Shown piece after piece: positions 37,226 through 48,600 of a stretch of DNA of 64,000 nt. Positions within the stretch are counted from its first letter, which is position 1. Each line of letters starts with the position of its first letter. Under the pieces are notes generated by a model. The model was not told where the DNA came from. It made no database searches and was given only the letters and a program-made list of their open reading frames with translations. The stretch comes from Acanthopleura granulata (Eukaryota; Mollusca; Polyplacophora; Chitonida; Chitonidae), in contig JABBOT010000005.1 in assembly GCA_016165875.1 (NCBI GenBank), positions 21,350,520-21,414,519 of the forward strand. The letters run 5' to 3'. The translations under genes were made by a program, and so were the position numbers.

Positions 37226-37504
37226 GCGAGCAAAGGGAAGCGTAACGTAAAGTACACGGTGTGCTCTGTCAATGATGGTTCACCTGAAGAGGCCGCTGCC
37301 ATCCTCTTACACAGACAGCTTCAAGGACACGAGTACGTCTGTGTGCCCACCTCAGTGCACCCACTGGCATCTTGTGCCCTGACTGTGGAGGGAAGAACTG
37401 CCTCCGTCCCCAACATCTACCCACCCACATCCCCTGACGTCGTCTCAGAGCAAATCTCTTGTGTGAATGGGACATTTGGTGTAGGTGTAGCGGGAAACCT
37501 CTAA
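37226..37504 (+). CDS. Candidate exon in a GC-rich block, unknown protein
   Basis: After an acceptor-like GACTGATAAATACAG, an in-phase frame of 92 codons runs to TAA at 37,502. It starts ASKGKRNVKYTVCSVNDGSP and includes EEAAAILLHRQLQGHEYVCV. A different plus frame carries a further 53 protein-like codons from 37,491 to the TGA at 37,650 (for example TFWAAFQKNNATCKPLFKSA). That would fit a decayed gene with a frame change near 37,500, or two unrelated frames. The minus strand is also open for 111 codons. The block (37,226-37,850) is much richer in GC than its surroundings, which itself lowers stop density. I recognise no family. Confidence 0.25.
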   Translation, partial: ASKGKRNVKYTVCSVNDGSPEEAAAILLHRQLQGHEYVCVPTSVHPLASCALTVEGRTASVPNIYPPTSPDVVSEQISCVNGTFGVGVAGNL

Positions 37505-37910
37505 ACCGCTTAGCACTTTCTGGGCTGCCTTCCAGAAGAACAATGCCACATGCAAGCCTCTCTTCAAGAGTGCCACTCCACAAAGCCAGCGGCTTATGGT
37601 TCACCGGGACCCTCTTGAAAAGAGCATGTTTGCCCTGGTGCAGAGGTTGTGATAAATGGGGAGAGGCCCCTGCTCTGTCTCTCGCTCCCCACTTCTGGCC
37701 TGGGTAAAAGGAGGTAGGGTTGCTGCGGGGCTTTTGTTGGCCAGCCCCTCACTGCGGGGTCATTGTCTGTGTCAGACTTAAGGCCCGATTCTGTGGCCAG
37801 CTCAGACAATGGCATACACTATCGTTTGACTCCTTCCACAACTGTTATGGTTAAATGAGAAAGGCTGACAAGCAGGGGTCTAAAGGCCAACAACTGGCCA
37901 AGTGATTTTG
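37505..37910. other. Rest of the GC-rich block
   Basis: Continues the GC-rich island, with open frames on both strands (plus to 37,652; minus 37,594-37,815). No splice donor clearly closes the 37,226 candidate exon. Confidence 0.3.
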
Positions 37911-37972
37911 TTGGGGGAGGAGAAGATTGGGTTTTGGATGGAGAGGGGGAAGGGGAGAGAGGGGGGGAGGCT
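37911..37972 (+). other. Purine-rich G-quadruplex candidate
   Basis: An almost pure purine run with G-tracts GGGGG, GGG, GGGGG, GGGG and GGGGGGG in about 60 nt. The tightest four-tract portion is 37,945-37,970. It lies at the downstream edge of the GC-rich block. Confidence 0.6.
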
Positions 37973-38500
37973 AAGAATTATAAAATAGAAAAAAAAACTT
38001 TCATCAATAACGTAGGCTTTGTCAGAGGGCAAAATTAAGAGAACAAGCTAGCATTAATGGAGGTTATCTACAGCCCAGAATTACAGAGTAATATATAGAG
38101 TTTCAAACGCATAACTCACGCTCAGGCACTCATGGTTGTCAGAAGGGGGTTTTAAAGAACACCACTTTTATGTGGCTCTTAAGAGACTTCCCAACTTGAT
38201 ACAAAGACACTTCAGTTAGACAGCAGAACGGATTTGAACTTTCTTTTATGCAACTATTTGACCTTTGGAATACACTACTAGAAAACCTGATTATGTGAAG
38301 CTACTTTTTCCCTGTTCAATGGTTTCAGTTCACCATTTCTGCTTACTGCTTGGGGGTTAGTGTAAGACCACTTCAAAAGTTTAAGACTTTTAAATGAAAT
38401 CTCCAAATTGCCACAAGCAAGACATGAAACCATTAATTAGGCTAGTACAGAAATACTTGTTAATTTCCATTTCCACTGTTGATACTAAACCCAGGACAGG

Positions 38501-39031
38501 AAGAGAGATGAGAATTACTAACAAGTGCAGCTCACTTGCAGAACTGTAAAGATGTAAATGTATTTTGATAATTGATAAAGATGTAGAAAATGAAAAAGTT
38601 TCCTGTTTTTCCTTACATCTCTTCTTCAAACACACACACAAAAAAACAACCTTTGTAACTGTATATTGTTGTATGTCCGCATAAGTGTACATTACACTTT
38701 TGTTTCATAAGCTGAATTCTTCTGAGATGCCAGGAATCAATTTTAACAGTGGTTTGGGAGTTTAAGACGACTGAATTTTTCTGCGGGTAACCATAAATGC
38801 ATGTCTCATTTGGAGAGATCAGAACTACTAACAATGAAAGCTCACTTGCAGAACTTGATGTAAATGTATATTGATAAACGATGAAGAAACTGAGAAAATT
38901 TTCAATTTTTGCTTACATCTCTTTTCCACACCAGAAGGAAAACCCTGATTGTTTTAATTGTATATTGTTATATGCATGCAAACAAGTATATTACATTCAG
39001 TTTCGTAAGTTGAATTCTTTGGAGATACCAT
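38501..39031. repeat. Diverged ~300-bp tandem duplication
   Basis: Two direct copies. Copy 1 (about 38,501-38,733) has AGAATTACTAAC, GCTCACTTGCAGAAC, CTTACATCTCTTCTTC, TGTATATTGTTGTATG and GAATTCTTCTGAGATGCC. Copy 2 (about 38,811-39,031) has AGAACTACTAAC, GCTCACTTGCAGAAC, CTTACATCTCTTTTCC, TGTATATTGTTATATG and GAATTCTTTGGAGATACC in the same order. The offset is 297-310 bases, with moderate divergence. It resembles no SINE seen elsewhere in the window. Confidence 0.85.
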
Positions 39032-41229
39032 TACATGCATGATCTCTCCAGTCATGAAAACATGGTATTTTCAACTAGCCTATATGATGTATATTCAACT
39101 GTGGAAAACGGCCGCAACTGGAAACCTTTTCTCACGTCAAGATATCAATACAATAATCAGATGGGAAACATAACAACTAAGACAAAACATACTAATTAAT
39201 TATCATTTGTTATAGAGCTGTTCAGGTTGCCAGAGCTAAATTAACGCTGTGATGGGGAGGTGCATATAGCTTACAGATGTGCGAGGTGTTTAACAGTAAA
39301 GTTCACACAGCAAACATTCCTCTACAAACACAGCTATCCTGGTCAGACCTGTTCAGTCACTCGGAAATTCACCTAATCTGCTTTCACAGCTCGCAAAAAT
39401 AGAAACCATGACATGTTGAAAGGTTGCTCAGCAATGAGCATTCCTTTAGTTCTGTCTTTAGACAAAGACCAGGCCAAAAAAAACAAACAAAAGAAAGAAA
39501 AAATATCTGTATGAAGCATTATTCAATATTTATTTTATTTATTTCTTATTGTAGGCATGTCTGAAATAATCTTACTTATCACGCTGAGATGACAGGTGAT
39601 GCAGTCATGAGTCAGACTGGGCGAAGAAACATAACAGCTCCATTGAACCCAAAAAGTGGTTCAGCCATTAAAATACGAACATGATATTACTCAGTCTGGA
39701 GGCTTGACAGATATGCAACATGCTTTAGGTGTGTCACAGAGGCCATGGAATCTGAATGAGTTCCAATAATGAGCAAGGGGACATAACCTGAGCCGGTCTC
39801 CAACATTGGTCATCTCCACTGTGTAATGGTGTTTCATCATTACATCTGCAATGCTTGCACACTTACATGCATGTATACACACACTTTAACAGGCTAATAA
39901 CACACGCTTTTATCACAGAAATCGCAACGTGAGATGTAAACAAACAGAAACAGAACGGCATTGTTCTCGCTGCACCTTACACAGAGGCCGTATCTGAACG
40001 ACCCACTTAGCCTCCTGATTGCCCGCACAGGTAAAAACCTGGCAAGTGTGAAATTAACGAGGGCTACAATTACGTCAGGGCCAGCTCACAACATCTTCAC
40101 GTAATTACAGTTTTGCTGTGCACATGAGATGAACTCGATGCACGGGGGAAGGCTTTGTGCATTTGTTGTAATGCGGCTAATGGAAAAATCTTGTCCCGGA
40201 TTGCATTGATTATTGTTGAAGCCTGAATTCCACGAGTCTAGCCTGAACAGGTTTATCGGCTGGTGAACTGAAGTGTCTAGGCCTCTGGGCTGCCACTCAG
40301 CGCCCTGGTTTGAGACAGTGTTTTACTTAACACTTATAGCCGCTTCACGGCACAGCATGACGATACAGCGACGAGAGCAGTCCCCGTCAGCGGACCATCC
40401 GCCGATACTCTATTACCTGGCCAGACAAGTTTAAGTGGGTGGGAACCAAAAAGGATTCAAACTCTGATGAAGAAAAAAAAAAATAAAAAAATAAAAAAAT
40501 GGTGTGTGGGGGGGAAAAAAAATAACATAGACACGCCAATGAAATTTACAACTAGGAGCTGAAAGCTGCACTTAATTTATACCAGCAATTATTGAAATCA
40601 TGGCAGGCGTGGAGGAGAAATCAATAGCTAGAGATAACCACTACAGTGCACGCTGGACAGACAGCTAGGAATGTCGATAAACGATAAACCAGACGGCCAG
40701 CCAACTTCGTCTCAAGCTTCCCGAATGGGTACACCGTAAACAAAATTATCTAAAATATATCAGCTTGATAATAAGCCCGGACAGTACTAATATCCACACT
40801 ACATCACAATAACATTCAGTGAACAACCGATAACGCAAGCATATCAGGTAACAAAGTTATGAAGAAGATGATTTGTTGGTTTGGTGTTTAGCGACTGTCT
40901 GCCCGACTTCAGAGAGAATGATGGCTAAAAACTATCTTGGGGGATCATGAAGATTCCGCACAAATGCATGTACAGTTTGAACCATTAAAATGCATGGTTA
41001 GAGTATGCAGTGTCCTTAGCCCACAGACGCCAAAATAACATGTGTTCTTTTTTTTTTCAGCCAGATTATAAGGCTTGCATCAATTTGTAACTTATGTAAT
41101 ACCTCAGAGATACATTTTGCAAAACTTTCCTTATTTACTCATTATCTAACTGGAATAATCGTAACAGTTTATTTGGGTATCTCTTTCGTACTAAGTATAC
41201 TGCGTGCTCTATTGAGGCGCTTTTAATGA
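39032..41229. other. Spacer with an enhancer-like part
   Basis: No gene. The 39,930-40,430 part is complex and GC-balanced (CTTCACGTAATTACAGTTTTG, GTAATGCGGCTAATGG, GCATTGATTATTG), which may be regulatory. An A-rich run with a G-run sits at 40,470-40,530. Confidence 0.35.
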
Positions 41230-41249
41230 CGCTAACTTTGTTTCTGACA

Positions 41250-41610
41250 GAAAAACCTCTGAATTACAGAAATTCTCAATTCAGATAACATAATATACAG
41301 AAAACTATAGAACAACCACAAACCACAGGATAACCAAAAATTTATGAATATGAGAATTTACAGAAATCCCCAGAAGAACGGAAAACGTCAGGATAACAGC
41401 GTACACTGACAATCCCCAGATAACAGAAAACTTTGGCGTATCTGAAAACCTCGCGACATCATGAAAACATGGATAAGAGAATCTTCAGGAAACCTCAGGC
41501 AAGTTTCAGGTTAAAAGCAAACTTCAGGATAGTATAAAATCTTGGGATAACACAAAACCTTGGAGTAACAGAAAGCCTCGGCATAAAAGAAAAGCTCAGG
41601 ATCACCATGT
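41250..41610. repeat. Decayed short-unit minisatellite
   Basis: Roughly 17-20 degenerate repetitions of a unit like GGATAACAGAAAACCTC (period about 18-22), seen as CAGGATAACAGCG, CAGATAACAGAAAACTTTGG, GGGATAACACAAAACCTTGG, GGAGTAACAGAAAGCCTCGG and GGCATAAAAGAAAAGCTCAGG. The spacing is uneven, so the array is old. Confidence 0.75.
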
Positions 41611-44188
41611 CTATGGTTTTTAAACGCTGGGCAAATTTAGAGTCAAAGAATAAAATAACATAAAAACAGATGTAAAACCTCTGCCCCTAATCATCACCAC
41701 ACCATACACATATTTAAATCTGATAAAAAAAAAGACTACAGCTAAAAGAAAAGGTATGATGTTTCCCAAACAAGTATCTTTTCCAATGGATTACATTTAT
41801 TATGAGAATCAACATAAAGCTTATGGCCAGTTTTTAACAATTAAATTTCCACGCCCAAATTGCTTCACTATTACTTAAGCCTGCCCTTGAATTTCAATGT
41901 TTGTAATCAGAAATAATTAGATAATGAAACTGTATGCTTGCATGTCTACAAGATAGGCAAGTAAAATTTTGCAATTTTTTTGTTTGGTTAATTTCAGCTG
42001 GCCACAGAGCTCGGTATCAGGAAAGAGGGTTGGCAATTTTATTTCATTACAGTGAAAGGAAGAAAGAGAAGCCATTGCTGACCTTTTTTTCGCTGATGGA
42101 ATGTCAACACCGACCAAATTATAAAAGTACAACAATTTAAGAGAGCCTGAAGAAAAAAACATTTGCTAAGGGCAATAAAAAAAAAAATTCACAGACGTCT
42201 TGTCAAGAAGTTTTCAAGTCTTCCATTACATTATTCACAGAGCTGAAAATAGTCTTGATGTTTGAACCAGAACACCTGAGCATCTCGCAGGGCAAAGACC
42301 AACCTTAAACAACTCTGCCAACCAGACACTTATTGAGTGAGTGAATGAGTTGGTGAGTGAATGAGTCTGTGTGTAACTCACTGACTGAGATCTAGTCACA
42401 CTCCAGAAGCAGGTGTCGTGGACATTCGGCACCCCTGCCAAAAACAGAATGAGATAAAGTCGGTGAAGGGTCAGATTGGTTGGCTTGCTCTTGCTAGCTG
42501 TGACATAAATCAGGGTCACTGGTGTGAAAGCTAGCCGCGAAATCAGTGTGTAGGACTGGGCTTCACTCATTTCATTACCCAGCGGTGGCCTGACTCTCCA
42601 GTGTTCTCTGAAAGTATGTTCAACACCAGCCGCATGTAAATTGAAGCTCATTACTAACTAATTGGAGACTAGCCAGGAATTGATTTTCATGCCAGCAAGA
42701 CTGCGGTGTGGCTGAACGCCGTGAATCGCTATACATGTGCGAGTTGCTCGACTAGCTCCCACAAAACGACAGGTAGACAACTTAATTAGATTGTAAACAA
42801 ACAATGTACCTCTGTTCACAATCTGAAGAAAAGAAAAAGTCCACCTGATTCAGTTCAGAGGGGGGGAGGGGGGGATAAATCTATTGTTTGCCCAGATGTA
42901 CATGTACTTGCAACAATTTTTCTTTTGTCTCGCCTGGGTTTGTTTCCTAGCACTGATGCGGAAAACCGGTTGGACGTGTTTGCCGATCGCTAATGTTTTT
43001 ATCCTCGGAAAACCTGGACAAAGCCATTAAGGTAGAAAATTAGGTGTTGACCAACTAATGTCTACATTCCTAGCTGCCACTCCTCATGGAAAGATGGATG
43101 GCTTGAGGATAGGTACACCGACAGCACCAAACCTTTCCCTCTGGTAAAACATATGAAAATACTTCAGGATTTTCTTAAAAGAATAGGTTTGGTAAGAGGG
43201 TCATGAATCATGGTTTGTCACAGCGATAGGTGACATAACCTGGGTCTGGGGGTCATGTGTTAACCCCATCTACCTTCCTTCAACTCAGCTATCTCTGCTT
43301 GTATGCTCACCTAAGTGTTAGGTCCAAACAAGAAAACATGTGTTCAGAACACAGCCTATGGTGAAGCATGGGATGAAGTCAACAAATTCCTGGATTATGA
43401 ATACCCCGCTATTCTTGTATAACATGGAAGCAGTATCTAGTATAAAAATTCAGACACACTGATAAACGATATCTGGCAAATTAAGTCGACTGAAGAACAA
43501 CAGTAAACAAATTAGAACTCTAAACCACAGATGGACAATCACCATTATCACTGATTATTACCAATAAGGGGGAAAAAAACTCCAACTGCTGCGAGTATCA
43601 TATTCTACAATAACATGTACACATACCTGTGTACCTACTAGCATTTCATTTAACTGTGGCATAGCCTGAAGGCATAAAATACTTTTTAAAAAACTCCATG
43701 CACGTTGGGTAACCATTTTTTTTTTTGTAGAATGAGCATCTGCTGAAACTGCAGCACACATGCACGTACACATGTGCAAGCGTTATTTGGAGCCTATATA
43801 ACAATGATGCAACAACCCATATTTCTTTCTGAGTGGAGGAAAACAAAATCACTGTAATTCATGTCCCAAAAAAAAAAGGGTTAATTTACTGAATATAGTT
43901 GTATCAGTAAGATAGTGACAAGACATTCTCCTCAAGAATTACCAGTGGATAAACTGAAGTAACCAGAGTTAATCAATGGCAAACTTTTCTACCTGTCACA
44001 AGCCATCCTGGAGGACAGTGAGTGGTCATCAGTGAACTTAGTGTAACATTACACAAGGAGCAACGCCAACCAATCCAAAACACAAAAAGAACCCAGACCA
44101 ATGAAAGCAGAAGAACTGTGAAAATCACAATGTCTTGAACCTACATCTACATCTTGTCATTTTTAAACGCTTGCCTATCTCTAGAATG
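41611..44188. other. No gene called
   Basis: Includes a short GAGT-rich run (42,336-42,368), a double G7 run (42,860-42,874) and a 138-codon minus frame (42,235-42,651). That frame spans the GAGT run and lacks motif support, so I read it as chance. Confidence 0.4.
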
Positions 44189-44465
44189 TATGTATGTTTG
44201 GGGTTTAATAGTGAGCTTAACAAATTTTCAGTCATATGATGACAAGGAGTCCTTACAATGTATATATATATATAGAGTGCCTTCTTGTAGCAGGGCAAGT
44301 CCATGACAGGAACACCATGCCAAAGACACCAGACATGACACTCTTCTCAGTCAAATTATACTGACACTCTGCCAACAAGTTCTGTTTCCTTGCTCTAACC
44401 TCTCAGGGCTAAGCGCCAAGCGAAGCAGGAATAAGTACCAATTTTAAATATTATCCGAACAATGA
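44189..44465 (-). mobile_element. SINE family B, head truncated
   Basis: Reverse orientation. Shares GACAAGGAGTCCTTACAATG, GACACCAGACATGACACTC, CAGTCAAATTATACTGACAC and TTCCTTGCTCTAACCTCTCA with the copy at 1,269. It ends after ACCAATTTTAAATATTATCC, so the tRNA-like head is lost. Confidence 0.8.
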
Positions 44466-45517
44466 CTCTAACCCAGAATAGAAACATAAGATTTAACTGG
44501 TTTGTGGATTAGACTGTAAGAACCTGACAAAATCAAATAATTATGTACCTCCAAATGCAGCGGCTGAAACTTAGCATTGTGTTTGCACATGTTATCTTAC
44601 ATGTATAGCAGAGCAATTCTTCAACCATTTCACATGCCTGGAAGATGTCCATTCAAGCATATTCCAGGGCATTATTCTGTGTAGAATATTGGAGTAGTAA
44701 AATTATACTTTTTGTTAGGCCCTGAAAATGGGTAATCCAACAAATATAACGTATGCCTAGAAAATGTAAATTAAAAAGATGCATAAATCACACTGACAGA
44801 TGCTCTGTCATATATGACAAGGTTTAGGAAATAGGGTATTAACAGTGTGTTGTCTTCTAAGCATCTCAGACTAGCATACAAGGAAAAATACAACCCAAGG
44901 GAGGTAATGAAGTCAAGTGACAAGCTCGGCAAAATATTTCTACATAATTACCTCCCTTTGTTTTTTTTTTTGTGTGTGTGTTCTGGACCACATAATGCTA
45001 CTATGACATCACCATCTCTGCTAACTTGACAGTAAAATATTGATTCACCCTTTGTTAATGTTATGGCTTTTACGTAAAAAAGGGCATGGAATAAAAGTTT
45101 ACCCATTTCAGATGGTCACTCAAGTGCTACACGAAACTAGGCATCCTATATATTACTGAAAGTAATCAAGTAATGTGTATTTTTACTTTTGTAGTACAAA
45201 ACATAACACATAATGTTTCTATGGGCATTTTTTAAAAAAACAGCTGAGTTTCAGGCACAGCCAAAGCAGCAAGAGTTGGAGTCATGTATGCAATGCTATT
45301 GGTCATGGGCCAATCGCCGGCTAAGAGAACTGGACCCATTTCAAACTTCTCCAGTCATGTCTCTTGTAAACTTTTTCATGAAAGATCCCATCTAGGTTTA
45401 AGCACCAAAAACCAATGAGTTTTACCAGAAAAGTTAGCATAAACTGATTTATGAAGTCACATGAAAGTGAAACCAACACTTTAACTGTTTGACATTAAAA
45501 GAACAGCTGCCACTTAC
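44466..45517. other. Spacer; may hold the last MBD2/3 3' UTR exon
   Basis: AT-rich. The final visible MBD2/3 exon ends at 45,518 with a strong donor, so a further 3' UTR exon should lie at lower coordinates, in this stretch or beyond. I could not place it. Confidence 0.4.
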
Positions 45518-45629
45518 CAGGTTTTGAGAGTGTCTAAGCGAATCCTTTGATAGCGTCCTGCAGCCTCTTTCTGGCATCGGTCACGAGTCGCTCCTGTTGT
45601 CTCACATCATCCTCAGACACAACTGTTGC
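45518..45629 (-). CDS. MBD2/3: MBD2/3 last coding exon (coiled coil, stop, UTR start)
   Basis: Acceptor TGCCCTACAG. Encodes residues 223-253, ending KRLQDAIKGFA and TAG at 45,534-45,536. The DDVRQQERLVTDARKRLQDA stretch is the p66-binding coiled coil. The protein has no acidic tail. Sixteen bases after the stop there is a consensus donor (CCTG/GTAAGT at 45,517-45,512), so the 3' UTR is spliced. The stop is too close to that junction to be expected to trigger nonsense-mediated decay. Confidence 0.93.
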
Positions 45630-48600
45630 CTGTAGGGCACACGACATGGGCATTAGAAAATACCCTTTTGAAAGTATCTTTTCATATGTTCGTCTTTTTT
45701 TCACCACGTTAACTTGTTTATTTCATAGTGTTACACCTTAGAATGTGTTTTTAATATCCCAAATATCAGGACTGTCGCTGTATGATGTACAATAACTAAA
45801 ACTGTATTTTTACAAAATCTGTGTTCATTTCACAGCAAATACATGTACATAACAAGCAGATTCAGAGAACTTACATTCCATGCAAATATACAAAAAATTT
45901 AGCTGGTTGACAAACTTCAACCAAGACCACACAAAAATTCATCACAACTGGACAACATTTGGTGCAGTTACAGGATACAGCATAGAAACCAACTACTAAC
46001 AGGGAATCACCGAAGTCTTCAAATGTGTAAAACTTAAGCAGGGTATCGGCTATTTGATCAGAAAATATGATGCATTTGACGGGCAGATAGACCCAAAATA
46101 ATATCATTCACATTTTAAACAGTCAGACTTGTTTAGAGATGTATTATAATTTGACATTTGTCTTACCTGTATATGTGGTTGGTTTGCATCTATATGGACG
46201 CCTGGGTTTTTGTTGATTGAAGATTTAGAAGCACTCTGACCAGTGACGGGCTGATTGTTGATATGAAGGGCTGCTGAGATACTCTGTAAGACACTGTCAG
46301 GGGTCAACTCTGGTCCTATACCTGTACAACAACAACACAATAAGACTACATCTGTACATGTAAATGTATATGATCAGGTGGGTGTGACTCACTGACTCAT
46401 ACACCGAACACACATGTATAAGCACAGCTGAAGTGTAGACTCACCATGAATAGATCGAGAAGAACCAGTGAGAATTTAAATTCTCCTGTGTTATCACTGA
46501 CTCATACACCCAACACTCATATTTATTTATTTATTTATTTAACTGGTGTTTTACACTGTACTCAAGAATATTTGTATGACGGTGGCCAGCCTTATGGTCG
46601 GAGGAACCGGGCAGAGCCCAGGGGAAACCCACAAACAGGTTGCTGGCTGCACGGCCGGAGAGAAAGCCAGTACGAGCTGGACTTGAACTCACAGCAACCG
46701 CATTAAGGAGAGGTCTGGGGACATAACAGCATGCTGGCATGCTAACCTCCTCCGCCACGAACGCCAAACTGAAGTGCTGACTCACCATGAATGGATTCAG
46801 GAAGTTGCTGTGAGAGTAGAGATTCTCCTGTGTTATCACTGACTCATACACTCAACACTGACAGACATAAGCACAACTGAAGTGCTGACTCACCATGAAT
46901 GGATTTAGGAAGTTGCAGTGAGAGTAGAGATTCTCCTGTGTTATCACTGACTCATACACTCAACACCGACAGATATAAGCACAACTGAAGTGCTGACTCA
47001 CCATGAATGGATATAGGAAGTTGCTGTGAGAGTAGAGATTCTCCTGTGTTATCACTGACTCATACACTCAACACTGACAGACATAGGCACAACTGAAGTG
47101 CTGACTCACCATGAATGGATTTAGGAAGTTGCTGTGAGAGTAGAGATTCTCCTGTGTTATCACTGACTCATACACTCGACACTGACAGACATAAGCACAA
47201 CTGAAGTGCTGACTCACCATGAATGGATTTAGGAAGTTGCTGTGAGAGTAGAGATTCTCCTGTGTTATCACTGACTCATACACTCGACACTGACAGACAT
47301 AAGCACAACTGAAGTGCTGACTCACCATGAATGGATTTAGAAAGTTGCTGTGAGAGTAGAGATTCTCCTGTGTTATCACTGACTCATACACTCAACACTG
47401 ACAGATATAAGCACAACTGAATTGCTGACTCACCATGAATGGATACAGGAAGTTGCTGTGAGAGTAGAGATTCTCCTGTGTTATCACTGACTCATACACT
47501 CAACACTGACAGACATTTGCACAACTGAAGTGCTGACTCACCATGAATGGATTTAGGAAGTTGCAGTGAGAGTAGAGATTCTCCTGTGTTATCACTGACT
47601 CATACACTCAACACTGACAGACATTTGCACAACTGAAGTGCTGACTCACCATGAATGGATTTAGGAAGTTGCTGTGAGAGTAGAGATTCTCCTGTGTTAT
47701 CACTGACTCATACACTCAACACTGACAGACATTTGCACAACTGAAGTGCTGACTCACCATGAATGGATTTAGGAAGTTGCAGTGAGAGTAGAGATTCTCC
47801 TGTGTTATCGCTGGCCTTCAAACCTTGTAAACGCTTCTCCCAGAACAGCTGAAACATGCAAACAACCACACCTTTCTTTACCACAATTTATTTATTTGCA
47901 TTTTTCACCATACACTCACATGACAACAGGCATTAGCACAATGATTATCAACAACCCACTAATCATTGATTATGAATCTTTTTGTACACCAGGGGCCTTC
48001 GTGGTTCAGTTGGTTAGCATGTAAGCACGGCGTAATGACTCCAGATGCCTCCCAACAATACGGTCACTGTGCGTTCAAGTCCAGCTCATGCTGGCTTCCT
48101 CTCCAGCCGTACACTGGAAGGTCTGCCAGCAACCTGCGGATGGTCGTGGGTTTCCACCAGGCTCTGCCCGGTTTCCTCCTACGACATGGCCAGAGTTGTA
48201 TAAATGAATTTATTCTTAAGCACAGCGTAAAACCCCAATCAAATAAATAAATCTTGCACATCATGCCAGCTTTCTAACAGTCAGCATTATAACACCCGGC
48301 AGCATTTCTATGGATAACAACTTCTGCTTTATTAGATCACAATGTTTTGATGTACATTCTCACATCAAGGTGAAGCGAGTGTTTAATGTTATTCCTAACC
48401 ATAAAAGCAGAATATTACTCTGCTGAATAATTTTTCTTCTCGCAATTTGCCATAACAGGATACCGGCAGAAGTCTGAAGTGGGACATGTGACGTCGTTTT
48501 AGTGATGCCGAAGATTCTATGCAGCGTCAACAGCGCCACCTCATAGTGAAAAAAACTACACATGTAATAAATGAAAAATGTTTCCAGGCAACACGTTTGA

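Noticed and set aside
42235..42651. 138-codon minus-strand frame
   Set aside because: Runs through a GAGT-type simple repeat and has no domain-like feature.
47068..47391. 107-codon minus frame with 36-residue repeats (ENLYSHSNFLNPFM...)
   Set aside because: It is the 108-bp array read in a frame other than that of MBD2/3. The unit length is divisible by 3, which keeps the frame open.
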